From assembly GCA_004552395.1 (NCBI GenBank), contig SFOK01000027.1:1-17959 (forward strand): a DNA stretch of 17,959 nt, written 5' to 3'. Below, one piece after another: positions 9,197 through 15,601 of the stretch; position 1 is the first letter of the stretch, and the number at the start of each line of letters is the position of its first letter. The stretch is from Bacteroidales bacterium. GTDB lineage: Bacteria > Bacteroidota > Bacteroidia > Bacteroidales > Muribaculaceae. A program made the translations under genes and the position numbers. Below the pieces are notes generated by a model that was not told where the DNA came from, ran no database searches, and saw only the letters and a list, made by a program, of their open reading frames with translations.

Positions 9197-9766
9197 TCAG
9201 ATGCTCTCCCCTGTGACGGCTTCGGTCACTTTTTTCAGGGCGTGGTGGTAATTGGCTTTGAGAGCGCCCACCGAAGTGCCGAGTATTTCGGAAATATCCT
9301 CGTATTTCATCTCGTCGAAATAGCGCATGTTGAAGACCAGACGCTGTTTCTCGGGAAGCGCGGCCACGGCTTTCTGAAGCGCCAGATGCAGCTCGTCGCC
9401 ATCGAAATATTCATCGGCTGCGAGGTTTGAGATCAGGAACTCGTTTTCTTGTGCGTCGGCCGAAACATTGCTGCGTGCTTTCTCGCGGTTTATGAAATTG
9501 ATCGACTCGTTCACGGCTATCTTGTAGAGCCATGTCGACAGTTTGGCGTCGCCGCGGAAATGGTCAAGATTGTTCCAGGCCTTGATGAAGCAGTTCTGCA
9601 GCAGATCGAGGGCGTCGTCATGGTTGAGCACCATCTTTCTTATCTGCCAATAGATAGACTCGCCGTAAGCACGCATCATATCGTCGAAAGCCGCACGTGC
9701 TTTCGCCGGATCCTGAAGCCGCGCTATCAGCTCTTTCTCGTCTATTTCGGGTTTCTTTACGGCCAT
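9197..9766 (-). CDS. ECF-type RNA polymerase sigma-70 factor
   Basis: This is a 189-residue cytoplasmic transcription initiation factor of normal ECF length. Region 2 spans about 25-95 and contains HDDALDLLQNCFIKAW (49-64), which binds core polymerase, and the conserved TWLYKIAVNESINFINR stretch that contacts the -10 region. A linker of about 40 residues follows. Region 4 spans about 137-183, with LPEKQRLVFNMRYFDEMKYEDISEILG followed by the recognition helix around SVGALKANYHHALKKV. No C-terminal extension is present. The start at 9766 gives a normal N-terminus. Just upstream are an AT-rich inverted repeat (9770-9793) and a near-consensus -7 box with a one-base-short spacer (TAATTTG on the minus strand, 9812-9818), followed further out by a run of eight A on that strand. 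The genes after it on the same strand are a membrane protein and an exported Spy-like protein, which suggests an envelope signal. Confidence 0.93.
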   Translation of the reverse strand: MAVKKPEIDEKELIARLQDPAKARAAFDDMMRAYGESIYWQIRKMVLNHDDALDLLQNCFIKAWNNLDHFRGDAKLSTWLYKIAVNESINFINREKARSNVSADAQENEFLISNLAADEYFDGDELHLALQKAVAALPEKQRLVFNMRYFDEMKYEDISEILGTSVGALKANYHHALKKVTEAVTGESI

Positions 9767-9769
9767 AAA

Positions 9770-9793
9770 GTTAATTCAACCGTTAAAATTAAC
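9770..9793. promoter_or_regulatory. AT-rich inverted repeat before the sigma gene
   Basis: GTTAATT (9770-9776) and AATTAAC (9787-9793) are perfect inverted arms around a 10-base centre. The element ends three bases before the sigma start codon, so it could be an operator or an RNA hairpin affecting translation. The pairing is all but one A-T/T-A and therefore weak as RNA. Confidence 0.3.
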
Positions 9794-9937
9794 AATTAAA
9801 CCCGGCTCCCGCAAATTATCAGGCCTTTTTTTTAGAATTGTTAACGGAGAAGCGACCCTTTTTGGTCAATATTTCGCATTTTACAACTGTGCTCTCGGAT
9901 TTATAGGCCAAGAGCCGGTGGAGATTATATGTAGATT

Positions 9938-11299
9938 TTAGCGGTAAGGTTTGCCGACCTTCCACCAGACGGAGAGCAGCACGCCGCGGAAGAAAAGATA
10001 CAGCAGGAAGGAGAACCAGAGTATGTCGTTGCCGTCGAAACGCAGTGTCCGGCCGAATAGTCCTGCGGTCATTTCTCCCCCGGCAAGCATCGGTGTGAGG
10101 AGCAGTTCGGAAAGGAAGAATGCTGCTGTGGCCACGAAGGCTGAGAGCACCATAGCGCGGGTGGCCGTGACGCCGATAAAGAAGCCGTCGAAGAGGAAAG
10201 CCATGCAGGCAAGCCATGGGAGCGCGGTGACCCAACCGCGGTAATGGAGAGCGTCGGCCACCACGTCTTTCTGCGAGGTCAGCAGGTCGGCAAACGGCCT
10301 GAAACCGGCGAAATACAGCAGTGAGAATCCGGCGGCGAGCGCTACGGTCCATAGCATCAGGGCTCGGGTGATACGGCGCATCCCGGCGGCGTCGCCTCCC
10401 CCTTTGGCATCGCCGGTAAGCGCCTCGGCGGCAAAGGCGAAGCCGTCCATGAAGTGCGAGTAGAGAAAGAAAAACTGCAGCATGAGGGCGTTCACGGCAA
10501 GTGTGCGCGCTCCGAGCCGTGTGCCGAAAGCCGTGAAGGAGAGTGTGACGGCCATGATGCATAGCGAGCGTAGAAATATGTCGGAATTGACGCGGAAGAA
10601 ACGACCGAGACCGTCGAGAGCTACCGTAGCCGACCACGGAGCCAAGGGCAGTCGTCCGCCGTTGCGCCGGCGCACAAGGAGCAGGGCTATGGCGAGCGAG
10701 CACCAGTTGGCTATCAGTGTGCCGGCTGGCGCTCCGGCGAATCCCATTCGGCAGCCGTAGACGAGCGCCACGCTCAATATCACATTGATAAGGTTAGCAC
10801 TTATAGTGATTATCATCGGTCTTTTGGAGTCCTGCATACCGAGGAACCAGCCGCACACTGTCATGGATCCGAGTAGCGCAGGAGCACTCCAGATGCAGAC
10901 ACGGAAATAGAGCGCGGCGAAGTCGCGTATCTCACCCGCTGGACCGGTCAGGCTCAGCAGCAGGGAGAGAAGAGGCGACTGCAAGGCTATGGCGAGCAGA
11001 CCTATGAAGACGGCAAGCAGCAGAGCGCGGGAGAAAAGGAGCGAACAGCCCGAGGCGTCGCGGCGACCGTAGGACTGCGCCGTGAGGCCTGTGGTACCCA
11101 TCCGCAGAAAGCCGAAGACCCAGAAGATGACCTGTATCATGGAGCCGCCCACTGCTATAGCGCCCAGATATATCTCCGAGCCAAGATGGCCGGTCACGGC
11201 CGTGTCGCAGAGGCTGAGCAGCGGCACAGTGATGTTGCTCACTATCGCGGGAACCGCGATGGCAAGTATACGCCTGTTTATGCCTCTTTGCTGCATCAT
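9938..11299 (-). CDS. MATE-family multidrug/metabolite exporter
   Basis: This is a 453-residue inner-membrane antiporter with the usual MATE length and about twelve hydrophobic helices. The start is set at the first of two adjacent ATGs (11299); the frame runs upstream to 11773 but that part lies antisense to ispE and is not hydrophobic. Recognisable motifs include IAVPAIVSNITVPLLSLCDT followed by AVTGHLGS in the first helices, MGTTGLTAQSYGR in the second, and the pseudo-repeat in the C-terminal half (TRLGARTLAVNALMLQ, DGFAFAAEALTG). The pattern is closest to the DinF-like branch that is common in Bacteroidetes. Members exchange Na+ or H+ for drugs or metabolites; the substrate is unknown here. 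It is divergent from ispE. A perfect -7 box sits about 67 bp upstream inside a strong inverted repeat, suggesting regulated expression. Confidence 0.92.
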   Translation of the reverse strand: MMQQRGINRRILAIAVPAIVSNITVPLLSLCDTAVTGHLGSEIYLGAIAVGGSMIQVIFWVFGFLRMGTTGLTAQSYGRRDASGCSLLFSRALLLAVFIGLLAIALQSPLLSLLLSLTGPAGEIRDFAALYFRVCIWSAPALLGSMTVCGWFLGMQDSKRPMIITISANLINVILSVALVYGCRMGFAGAPAGTLIANWCSLAIALLLVRRRNGGRLPLAPWSATVALDGLGRFFRVNSDIFLRSLCIMAVTLSFTAFGTRLGARTLAVNALMLQFFFLYSHFMDGFAFAAEALTGDAKGGGDAAGMRRITRALMLWTVALAAGFSLLYFAGFRPFADLLTSQKDVVADALHYRGWVTALPWLACMAFLFDGFFIGVTATRAMVLSAFVATAAFFLSELLLTPMLAGGEMTAGLFGRTLRFDGNDILWFSFLLYLFFRGVLLSVWWKVGKPYR

Positions 11300-11338
11300 G
11301 ATGCCGGATCTGTTCTTTCTCGATTGGTGATCAGCCGC

Positions 11339-11370
11339 CTTTGCTCGGCGGTGGTTAACCGCCGACAAAG
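11339..11370. promoter_or_regulatory. inverted repeat over the MATE promoter, operator-like
   Basis: The plus strand holds CTTTG-ct-CGGCGGT (11339-11352), a 5-base centre (11353-11357), then ACCGCCG-a-CAAAG (11358-11370). All twelve paired positions match, with small asymmetric bulges (ct opposite a). The right arm ends inside the -7 box and the element spans the expected start site of the MATE transcript, so it looks more like a repressor site than a terminator. It has no following T run. Confidence 0.5.
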
Positions 11371-11373
11371 TTA
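11366..11373 (-). promoter_or_regulatory. -7 promoter box for the MATE exporter
   Basis: The minus strand reads TAACTTTG, a perfect match to the Bacteroidetes -7 consensus TAnnTTTG. Transcription would begin about 4-7 bases downstream, giving a leader of about 60 nt before the ATG at 11299. No clear TTTG -33 element was found at the usual distance. Confidence 0.6.
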
Positions 11374-11449
11374 GCGAATTTTCGCTACATTCTGCGCCGG
11401 AGCGGATGCAAGTATCGGGAAAAGATGCATCCGGGCCGATGATTTTTTG

Positions 11450-11457
11450 TAATTTTG
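11450..11457 (+). promoter_or_regulatory. -7 promoter box for ispE, probably leaderless
   Basis: The plus strand reads TAATTTTG, a perfect TAnnTTTG box, and only four bases (CGTC) separate it from the ispE ATG at 11462. Transcription should therefore begin at or within a few bases of the start codon. No matching -33 TTTG was found at normal spacing, though a T run lies directly upstream. Confidence 0.6.
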
Positions 11458-11461
11458 CGTC

Positions 11462-12328
11462 ATGATTTCTTTTGTAAACGCCAAGATAAATCTGGGGCTC
11501 AATGTGGTGCGCAGACGAGAGGACGGTTATCACGACCTGAAAACGGTGTTCTGTCCCGTGGGTCTGTTCAGCGGCACGCCGGGCGACCACAGCCGCCTCT
11601 GCGACATACTCGAGATAGTGCCTGCAAGCGAGGACTCGCTGACTCTCAAGGGCCTGCAGGTTGACTGTCCGCTTGAGAAGAACCTGGTCTGGAAGGCCCT
11701 TAGGCTGTTTCGCGAAGAGGCGGTCAGTGAGGGAGCCGAGCTTCCGCCGGTGGCTGTCACGCTCGAAAAACATCTGCCCTTCGGAGCCGGTATGGGCGCC
11801 GGATCGGCCGACGCCTCGTTCTGTCTGCGTATGCTCAACGAGCTCGCCGGATCGCCTTTCTCGCAGAAGAAGCTGATTGATATGGCCGCCCGTCTTGGTG
11901 CCGACTGCCCGTTTTTCATCATCAATGCGCCGGCTTATGCCGAAGGTATCGGCGAACGGCTGACCCCGATATCTCTCTCACTGTCAAACAAATGGATACT
12001 GATACTGAAAGAGGAATTGGCTATCAGCACACGCGAAGCCTTCGCCGGGATAGTGCCCGCCGAACCGGAATATTCGCCTGCCGAGATAGTGAAAGAGCCG
12101 ATTGAGAGTTGGCGCGGCCGACTCACCAACGATTTCGAACGTCCTGCCTTCGCCCTGCATCCTCAGCTGCGACAGCAGAAAGATTACCTCTACGACTCCG
12201 GAGCTATCTATGCTTCGATGTCTGGCAGCGGCTCGGCCTTCTTCGGCATTTACGCCGACGAACAGACCGCCCGCCGCGCCCACTCCGCAGCCACCTCCCC
12301 CTACCGCCAGCTGACCCGCCTCGCCTGA
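11462..12328 (+). CDS. ispE: 4-diphosphocytidyl-2-C-methyl-D-erythritol kinase
   Basis: This is a 288-residue cytoplasmic GHMP kinase that phosphorylates the 2-hydroxyl of CDP-methylerythritol with ATP, the fourth step of the MEP route to isoprenoid precursors. The N-terminus NAKINLGLNVV carries the catalytic Lys (K8, matching K10 of the E. coli enzyme). The glycine-rich ATP loop is PFGAGMGAGSADAS (106-119), a variant of PxxxGLGSSAA. The catalytic Asp is D148 in LGADCPFF. The C-terminal GHMP motif is SMSGSGSAFFG. Length and start fit the Bacteroidetes family exactly, so the start is secure. It is transcribed away from the MATE gene, apparently as a single gene, since a 329-bp repeat-bearing spacer follows before grpE. 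Confidence 0.96.
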   Translation: MISFVNAKINLGLNVVRRREDGYHDLKTVFCPVGLFSGTPGDHSRLCDILEIVPASEDSLTLKGLQVDCPLEKNLVWKALRLFREEAVSEGAELPPVAVTLEKHLPFGAGMGAGSADASFCLRMLNELAGSPFSQKKLIDMAARLGADCPFFIINAPAYAEGIGERLTPISLSLSNKWILILKEELAISTREAFAGIVPAEPEYSPAEIVKEPIESWRGRLTNDFERPAFALHPQLRQQKDYLYDSGAIYASMSGSGSAFFGIYADEQTARRAHSAATSPYRQLTRLA

Positions 12329-12657
12329 CAACACCAATTCAGATTGGGAACCGGCATAACCGGATAGACTTGAAGGTGCGGGAAAGACTTGACGGTGCGG
12401 GAAGTAAGAACGGTGCGGGAAGTAATGACGATGCGGGTAAGATTGTGCTTGAAAATGATGCATTTTTTGGGGTCTGGGATTAAACAGCGCCGCCCCGCCG
12501 GGCGTTAGATTATAAGAATCTTCCGAGAAAGCACGTTAAAGCGCAGCTAATCTCGCTGTACCCGAGACAAAACTCGATGAGAGCGCGGGTGCGAGCCGCG
12601 ATTTAACACTTTTTGGCGTGATTTTTGTATGTAAAAACTTTCGAAACCATAAATATT
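12329..12657. other. 329-bp spacer between ispE and grpE
   Basis: No gene is supported. In order it holds ATTGGGAACCGG (12343-12354, also found at 7825-7836), the GGTGCGGG array, a weak stem AAAATG-atg-CATTTT with a short T run (12452-12468), a stem CGCCC-cgcc-GGGCG (12491-12504), an inverted repeat AGATT-n5-AATCT (12507-12521), a stem CGCGG-n7-CCGCG (12584-12600) and a one-mismatch -7 box, GATTTTTG, at 12620-12627 before grpE. No CIRCE element was seen. Confidence 0.5.
12375..12437. repeat. tandem array with GGTGCGGG core, four copies
   Basis: GGTGCGGG occurs at 12375-12382, 12394-12401 and 12412-12419, with a one-mismatch copy GATGCGGG at 12430-12437. The steps are 19, 18 and 18 bp. GACTTGA precedes the first two cores. 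The array lies in the spacer between ispE and grpE and shares words with the repeat at 9088-9168. Confidence 0.75.
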
Positions 12658-13323
12658 ATGAAGAAGGATCATAACTATAATCGGCACGACGAGGCGCAGC
12701 ATCAGCACCACAGTCAGCATGCCGACAATATAGCTTCCGGCGAGGCTTCCGCCAAACCCGGAAACGAAAACGCAGACAGTGAGAACGGCGCCGAAGAAAT
12801 CGCGCCGGAAGACACAGAAGCCAAAGAGGGCGAAGAACCTGCAAACGGCGAAGCCAAAGAGCCGACGCCTGAAGAGAGGATCAAAGAGCTCGAGGAGCAG
12901 CTCGAAAAGGAGAAGAAAGAGTATCTGTTCCTGATGGCCGAGTTCGACAATTTCCGCCGCCGCACACTCAAAGAGAAAGCCGAGCTGATAAAGAACGCCG
13001 GCGAGAATGTGCTCAAGGGCCTGCTTCCGATCATGGACGATTTCGAGCGCGGAATCAAGGCTGCCGCCGATTCCGAAGAGGCCCGCAGCGTCCACGACGG
13101 CATGGTGCTCATATATCATAAACTGAAGAAATATCTGGAGCAGAACGGTGTGAAGGAGATGGATCCCGAGGACCGCGAGTTCGACACCGAGCGCCACGAA
13201 GCTATTTCTGTGGTGCCCGTGCCCGACGAGGCTCAGAAAGGGAAGATACTCGACACTGTGGAGAAAGGATACACCATCAACGGCAAGGTGCTGCGCCACG
13301 CCAAAGTAGTCGTGGGACAGTGA
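12658..13323 (+). CDS. grpE: nucleotide exchange factor GrpE
   Basis: This is a 221-residue cytoplasmic co-chaperone that releases ADP from DnaK during the refolding cycle. The start is the ATG at 12658; the frame is open to a TTG at 12625, but the ATG gives a normal GrpE start. Residues 1-70 are a disordered, acidic tail with an unusual His-rich beginning (six His within residues 5-21). A long dimerising helix covers about 71-115 (EERIKELEEQLEKEKKEYLF and on). The C-terminal beta domain carries the GrpE signature from FDTERHEAISVVPVPDEAQK (175-194) to NGKVLRHAKVVVG. It lies 66 bp before dnaJ. No CIRCE element (TTAGCACTC-N9-GAGTGCTAA) is present upstream, so HrcA control is not indicated; a one-mismatch -7 box, GATTTTTG, lies at 12620-12627. 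dnaK is not in the window. Confidence 0.95.
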   Translation: MKKDHNYNRHDEAQHQHHSQHADNIASGEASAKPGNENADSENGAEEIAPEDTEAKEGEEPANGEAKEPTPEERIKELEEQLEKEKKEYLFLMAEFDNFRRRTLKEKAELIKNAGENVLKGLLPIMDDFERGIKAAADSEEARSVHDGMVLIYHKLKKYLEQNGVKEMDPEDREFDTERHEAISVVPVPDEAQKGKILDTVEKGYTINGKVLRHAKVVVGQ

Positions 13324-13389
13324 TCGGCAACACTCCACAGGCTCTGTAACAAACCCGCCGCGCGGAAAGCCGGCAAATAAGCTTAATCA

Positions 13390-14580
13390 ATGGCAAACAA
13401 AAGAGATTATTACGAAGTGCTCGGTGTGAGCAAGACCGCCACACCCGAGGAGCTCAAAAAGGCTTATCGAAAAAAGGCTATACAATACCACCCCGACAAG
13501 AACCCCGGCGATAAGGAAGCCGAGGAGAAATTCAAGGAGGCGGCCGAGGCTTACGATGTACTTAGCAACCCTGAGAAACGCAAACGCTACGACCAGTTCG
13601 GCCACAACATGGGTCCGCAGGGATTCGGCGGAGGCGGCGGAGGCGGTTTCTATTCGTCGGGCGGCATGAGCATGGAGGATATCTTCAGCCACTTCGGCGA
13701 CATCTTCGGAGGCTTCGGAGGTTTCGGCGAGGATGTGGCCGAGGGAGGTTCCTACGGCACAGGGCGTAAGGCTGTGCGCAAAGGTTCCGACCTCCGCATC
13801 AAGGTAAAGGTATCGCTCAAGGATGTGGTCAACGGTGTGCACAAGGCGCTCAAGATTCCGCGTTGGGTAGAGTGCGACGCCTGCAAGGGGACGGGAGCCA
13901 AAGACGGCACCGCGTTCCATACCTGCGAGACCTGCCACGGCACCGGCCATGTGAACCGCGTGCAGCAGACTTTCCTCGGCGCCATGCAGACGCAGGTGGT
14001 CTGCCCGCAGTGCAACGGCGAGGGCAAGATCATAACCGAAAAGTGCTCCGTATGCGGCGGCGAGGGTATCACCCGCAAGACCGACCTCGTGGAGTTCCAG
14101 ATACCGGCAGGCGTGAGCGACGGACAGACACTCTCGCTCTCGGGCAAAGGTAATGCAGCACGCCACGGCGGTGTGCCGGGCGACCTGCTCATAGTGATCG
14201 AGGAGGAGAAGGACCCGAACCTCATCCGCGACGACAACGACCTGATATACAACCTTATGCTCGATTTCCCCACGGCAGCTCTCGGAGGCTCCGTGGAGGT
14301 GCCGCTTGTGGAAGGGAAAGCGCGCCTGACCATACCGGCCGGCACACAGCCCGGCAAGGTGCTCCGTCTGCGCGGCAAAGGTATACCACACCTCAACTCC
14401 ACTGCCAAGGGCGACCTGCTCGTCAATGTGATGGTCTATGTGCCCGAGAACCTCACCGACGAGGAGCGCACGGCCATAGAGTCGCTGAAAGGGGAACCGA
14501 ATGTAACACCTTCGCAAGCAACTTCACACCGCATTTTCTCGCGTCTGCGCCATATCTTCACAAATGGCAAAGAGTCCTGA
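13390..14580 (+). CDS. dnaJ: chaperone protein DnaJ
   Basis: This is a 396-residue type I Hsp40 that delivers unfolded clients to DnaK and stimulates its ATPase. The J domain (about 5-70) has the HPD motif at 34-36. A Gly/Phe-rich linker (about 71-120) follows. The zinc region has four CxxCxGxG repeats with Cys pairs at 162/165, 179/182, 205/208 and 219/222, all intact, so both zinc centres should form. The substrate-binding beta domains follow, and the C-terminus IFSRLRHIF is the usual Bacteroidetes ending, so the protein is complete. Its last codons overlap the start of the first glycosyltransferase by 17 bp in the +1 frame. This suggests translational coupling of a heat-shock gene to envelope glycan genes, which is not the usual neighbourhood of dnaJ. 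Confidence 0.97.
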   Translation: MANKRDYYEVLGVSKTATPEELKKAYRKKAIQYHPDKNPGDKEAEEKFKEAAEAYDVLSNPEKRKRYDQFGHNMGPQGFGGGGGGGFYSSGGMSMEDIFSHFGDIFGGFGGFGEDVAEGGSYGTGRKAVRKGSDLRIKVKVSLKDVVNGVHKALKIPRWVECDACKGTGAKDGTAFHTCETCHGTGHVNRVQQTFLGAMQTQVVCPQCNGEGKIITEKCSVCGGEGITRKTDLVEFQIPAGVSDGQTLSLSGKGNAARHGGVPGDLLIVIEEEKDPNLIRDDNDLIYNLMLDFPTAALGGSVEVPLVEGKARLTIPAGTQPGKVLRLRGKGIPHLNSTAKGDLLVNVMVYVPENLTDEERTAIESLKGEPNVTPSQATSHRIFSRLRHIFTNGKES

Positions 14581-15601
14581 TAATATCCGGCTTGAAGACA
14601 GCCTGAAAAATATTTCGACGGCAGACTCGGATCACTGCTCCAAAGCAGGGTCCGGGCCTGTCGTTTCCGTATACACCATCTGCTACAACCAGGAGAAGTA
14701 TATACGGCAGACACTCGACGGCATACTGCTGCAGCAGACCGATTTCCCCATCGAGGCTATTGTAGTCGACGATGCCTCGACCGACTCCACGCCCGACATA
14801 ATACGCGAATACGCCGCCAAATGGCCCGACATATTCAGGCCCGTGTTGCTCAAAGAGAATTACTACAGCAGCAACCGAAGCAAATTCCTTGATATCTATC
14901 TGCCCATGGCCCGCGGCGAGTTCATGGCTATCTGCGAGGGCGACGACTACTGGACCTACCCTCTCAAACTTCAGCGCCAGGTCGAGTTCCTGCGCCGCCA
15001 CCCCGATTACTCGGCCTGTTTCCATCTCTACAATCTCAAGAATGAGACAGAGATTAAACGCTCCACACCGGCCAGCCGGATACTGCGTTCCCGCACATGC
15101 GGAGTGAAGGAGATTCTCGTTGAAGAGATTGTGCAGACAGCCTCAATAGTGGCGCGCCTCGACGCTCTGAAGAATGACCCCGAGCTGATGCAGGACCTCA
15201 GGGAGAGCCCCCGTAGCGTCATAGACATGAGGTTCTATCTTTCGCTTTTGGCCACCGGCAAAGTCTATGTGTTCAAACGCCGCTGGAGTGTCTACCGCCT
15301 GAACAAGAAAGGGATCTCTTACATCGACAAAAGGGACGACGCGTTCGACAAACACATAGCGCGGTATCGCTGGTTCAGCACGAAATACGGCGGTCGGTTC
15401 GCCGACCTTCCGGAGCAGACCTTAGCTGAGAGGAAGGTCCACGATGAGTTCTACTCGGCTCTCGATAAGATCAGCGATGCTTTTTACTCGCGGAAATTCC
15501 GGAAAGGGATAGGCCCGCTGCTCAGGATCTCGTTCCGTATGCCGAAACTCACTTATGTCCACGCTATAGCGATTTACAGGAACCACCATGCCAAAGAGTG
15601 A
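14564..15601 (+). CDS. family 2 glycosyltransferase (first of pair)
   Basis: This is a 345-residue cytoplasmic GT-A-fold enzyme expected to move a sugar from a nucleotide donor to a glycan or lipid-linked acceptor. The start of the catalytic domain is VSVYTICYNQEKYIRQTLDG (34-53). The nucleotide-binding acidic motif is VVDDASTD (67-74). The DxD-like metal motif is EGDDYW (125-130), followed by a helix typical of the family. The C-terminal 170 residues are less conserved, with basic patches and no membrane helix. A polar leader of about 31 residues precedes the domain; the ATG at 14564 overlaps dnaJ by 17 bp. No other ATG lies before the catalytic domain. Donor and acceptor cannot be inferred. 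It overlaps the second glycosyltransferase by 14 bp. Confidence 0.9.
   Translation: MAKSPDNIRLEDSLKNISTADSDHCSKAGSGPVVSVYTICYNQEKYIRQTLDGILLQQTDFPIEAIVVDDASTDSTPDIIREYAAKWPDIFRPVLLKENYYSSNRSKFLDIYLPMARGEFMAICEGDDYWTYPLKLQRQVEFLRRHPDYSACFHLYNLKNETEIKRSTPASRILRSRTCGVKEILVEEIVQTASIVARLDALKNDPELMQDLRESPRSVIDMRFYLSLLATGKVYVFKRRWSVYRLNKKGISYIDKRDDAFDKHIARYRWFSTKYGGRFADLPEQTLAERKVHDEFYSALDKISDAFYSRKFRKGIGPLLRISFRMPKLTYVHAIAIYRNHHAKE

Noticed and set aside
9819..10703. 294-residue minus-strand frame, rich in Arg and His, inside the MATE gene
   Set aside because: It is an alternate frame of a certain gene, with composition typical of GC-rich shadow frames.
11300..11773. N-terminal extension of the MATE frame by 158 residues
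   Set aside because: The added part is polar, lies antisense to ispE and covers both promoters. The family start MMQQ at 11299 fits the normal length.
11984..12463. Minus-strand open frame with a repeating FPHR-type N-terminus opposite the end of ispE
   Set aside because: The repeats come from the GGTGCGGG array read in reverse, and the rest is antisense to ispE with no family motif. It is better explained as a non-coding tandem repeat.
12540..12600. Possible CIRCE or structured RNA leader before grpE
   Set aside because: No TTAGCACTC/GAGTGCTAA arms are present and the visible stems are short and unconnected; no known RNA family was recognised.
13387..14517. Long minus-strand open frame (376 residues) across dnaJ
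   Set aside because: It mirrors the codon bias of dnaJ, which is a certain gene, and has no recognisable domain.
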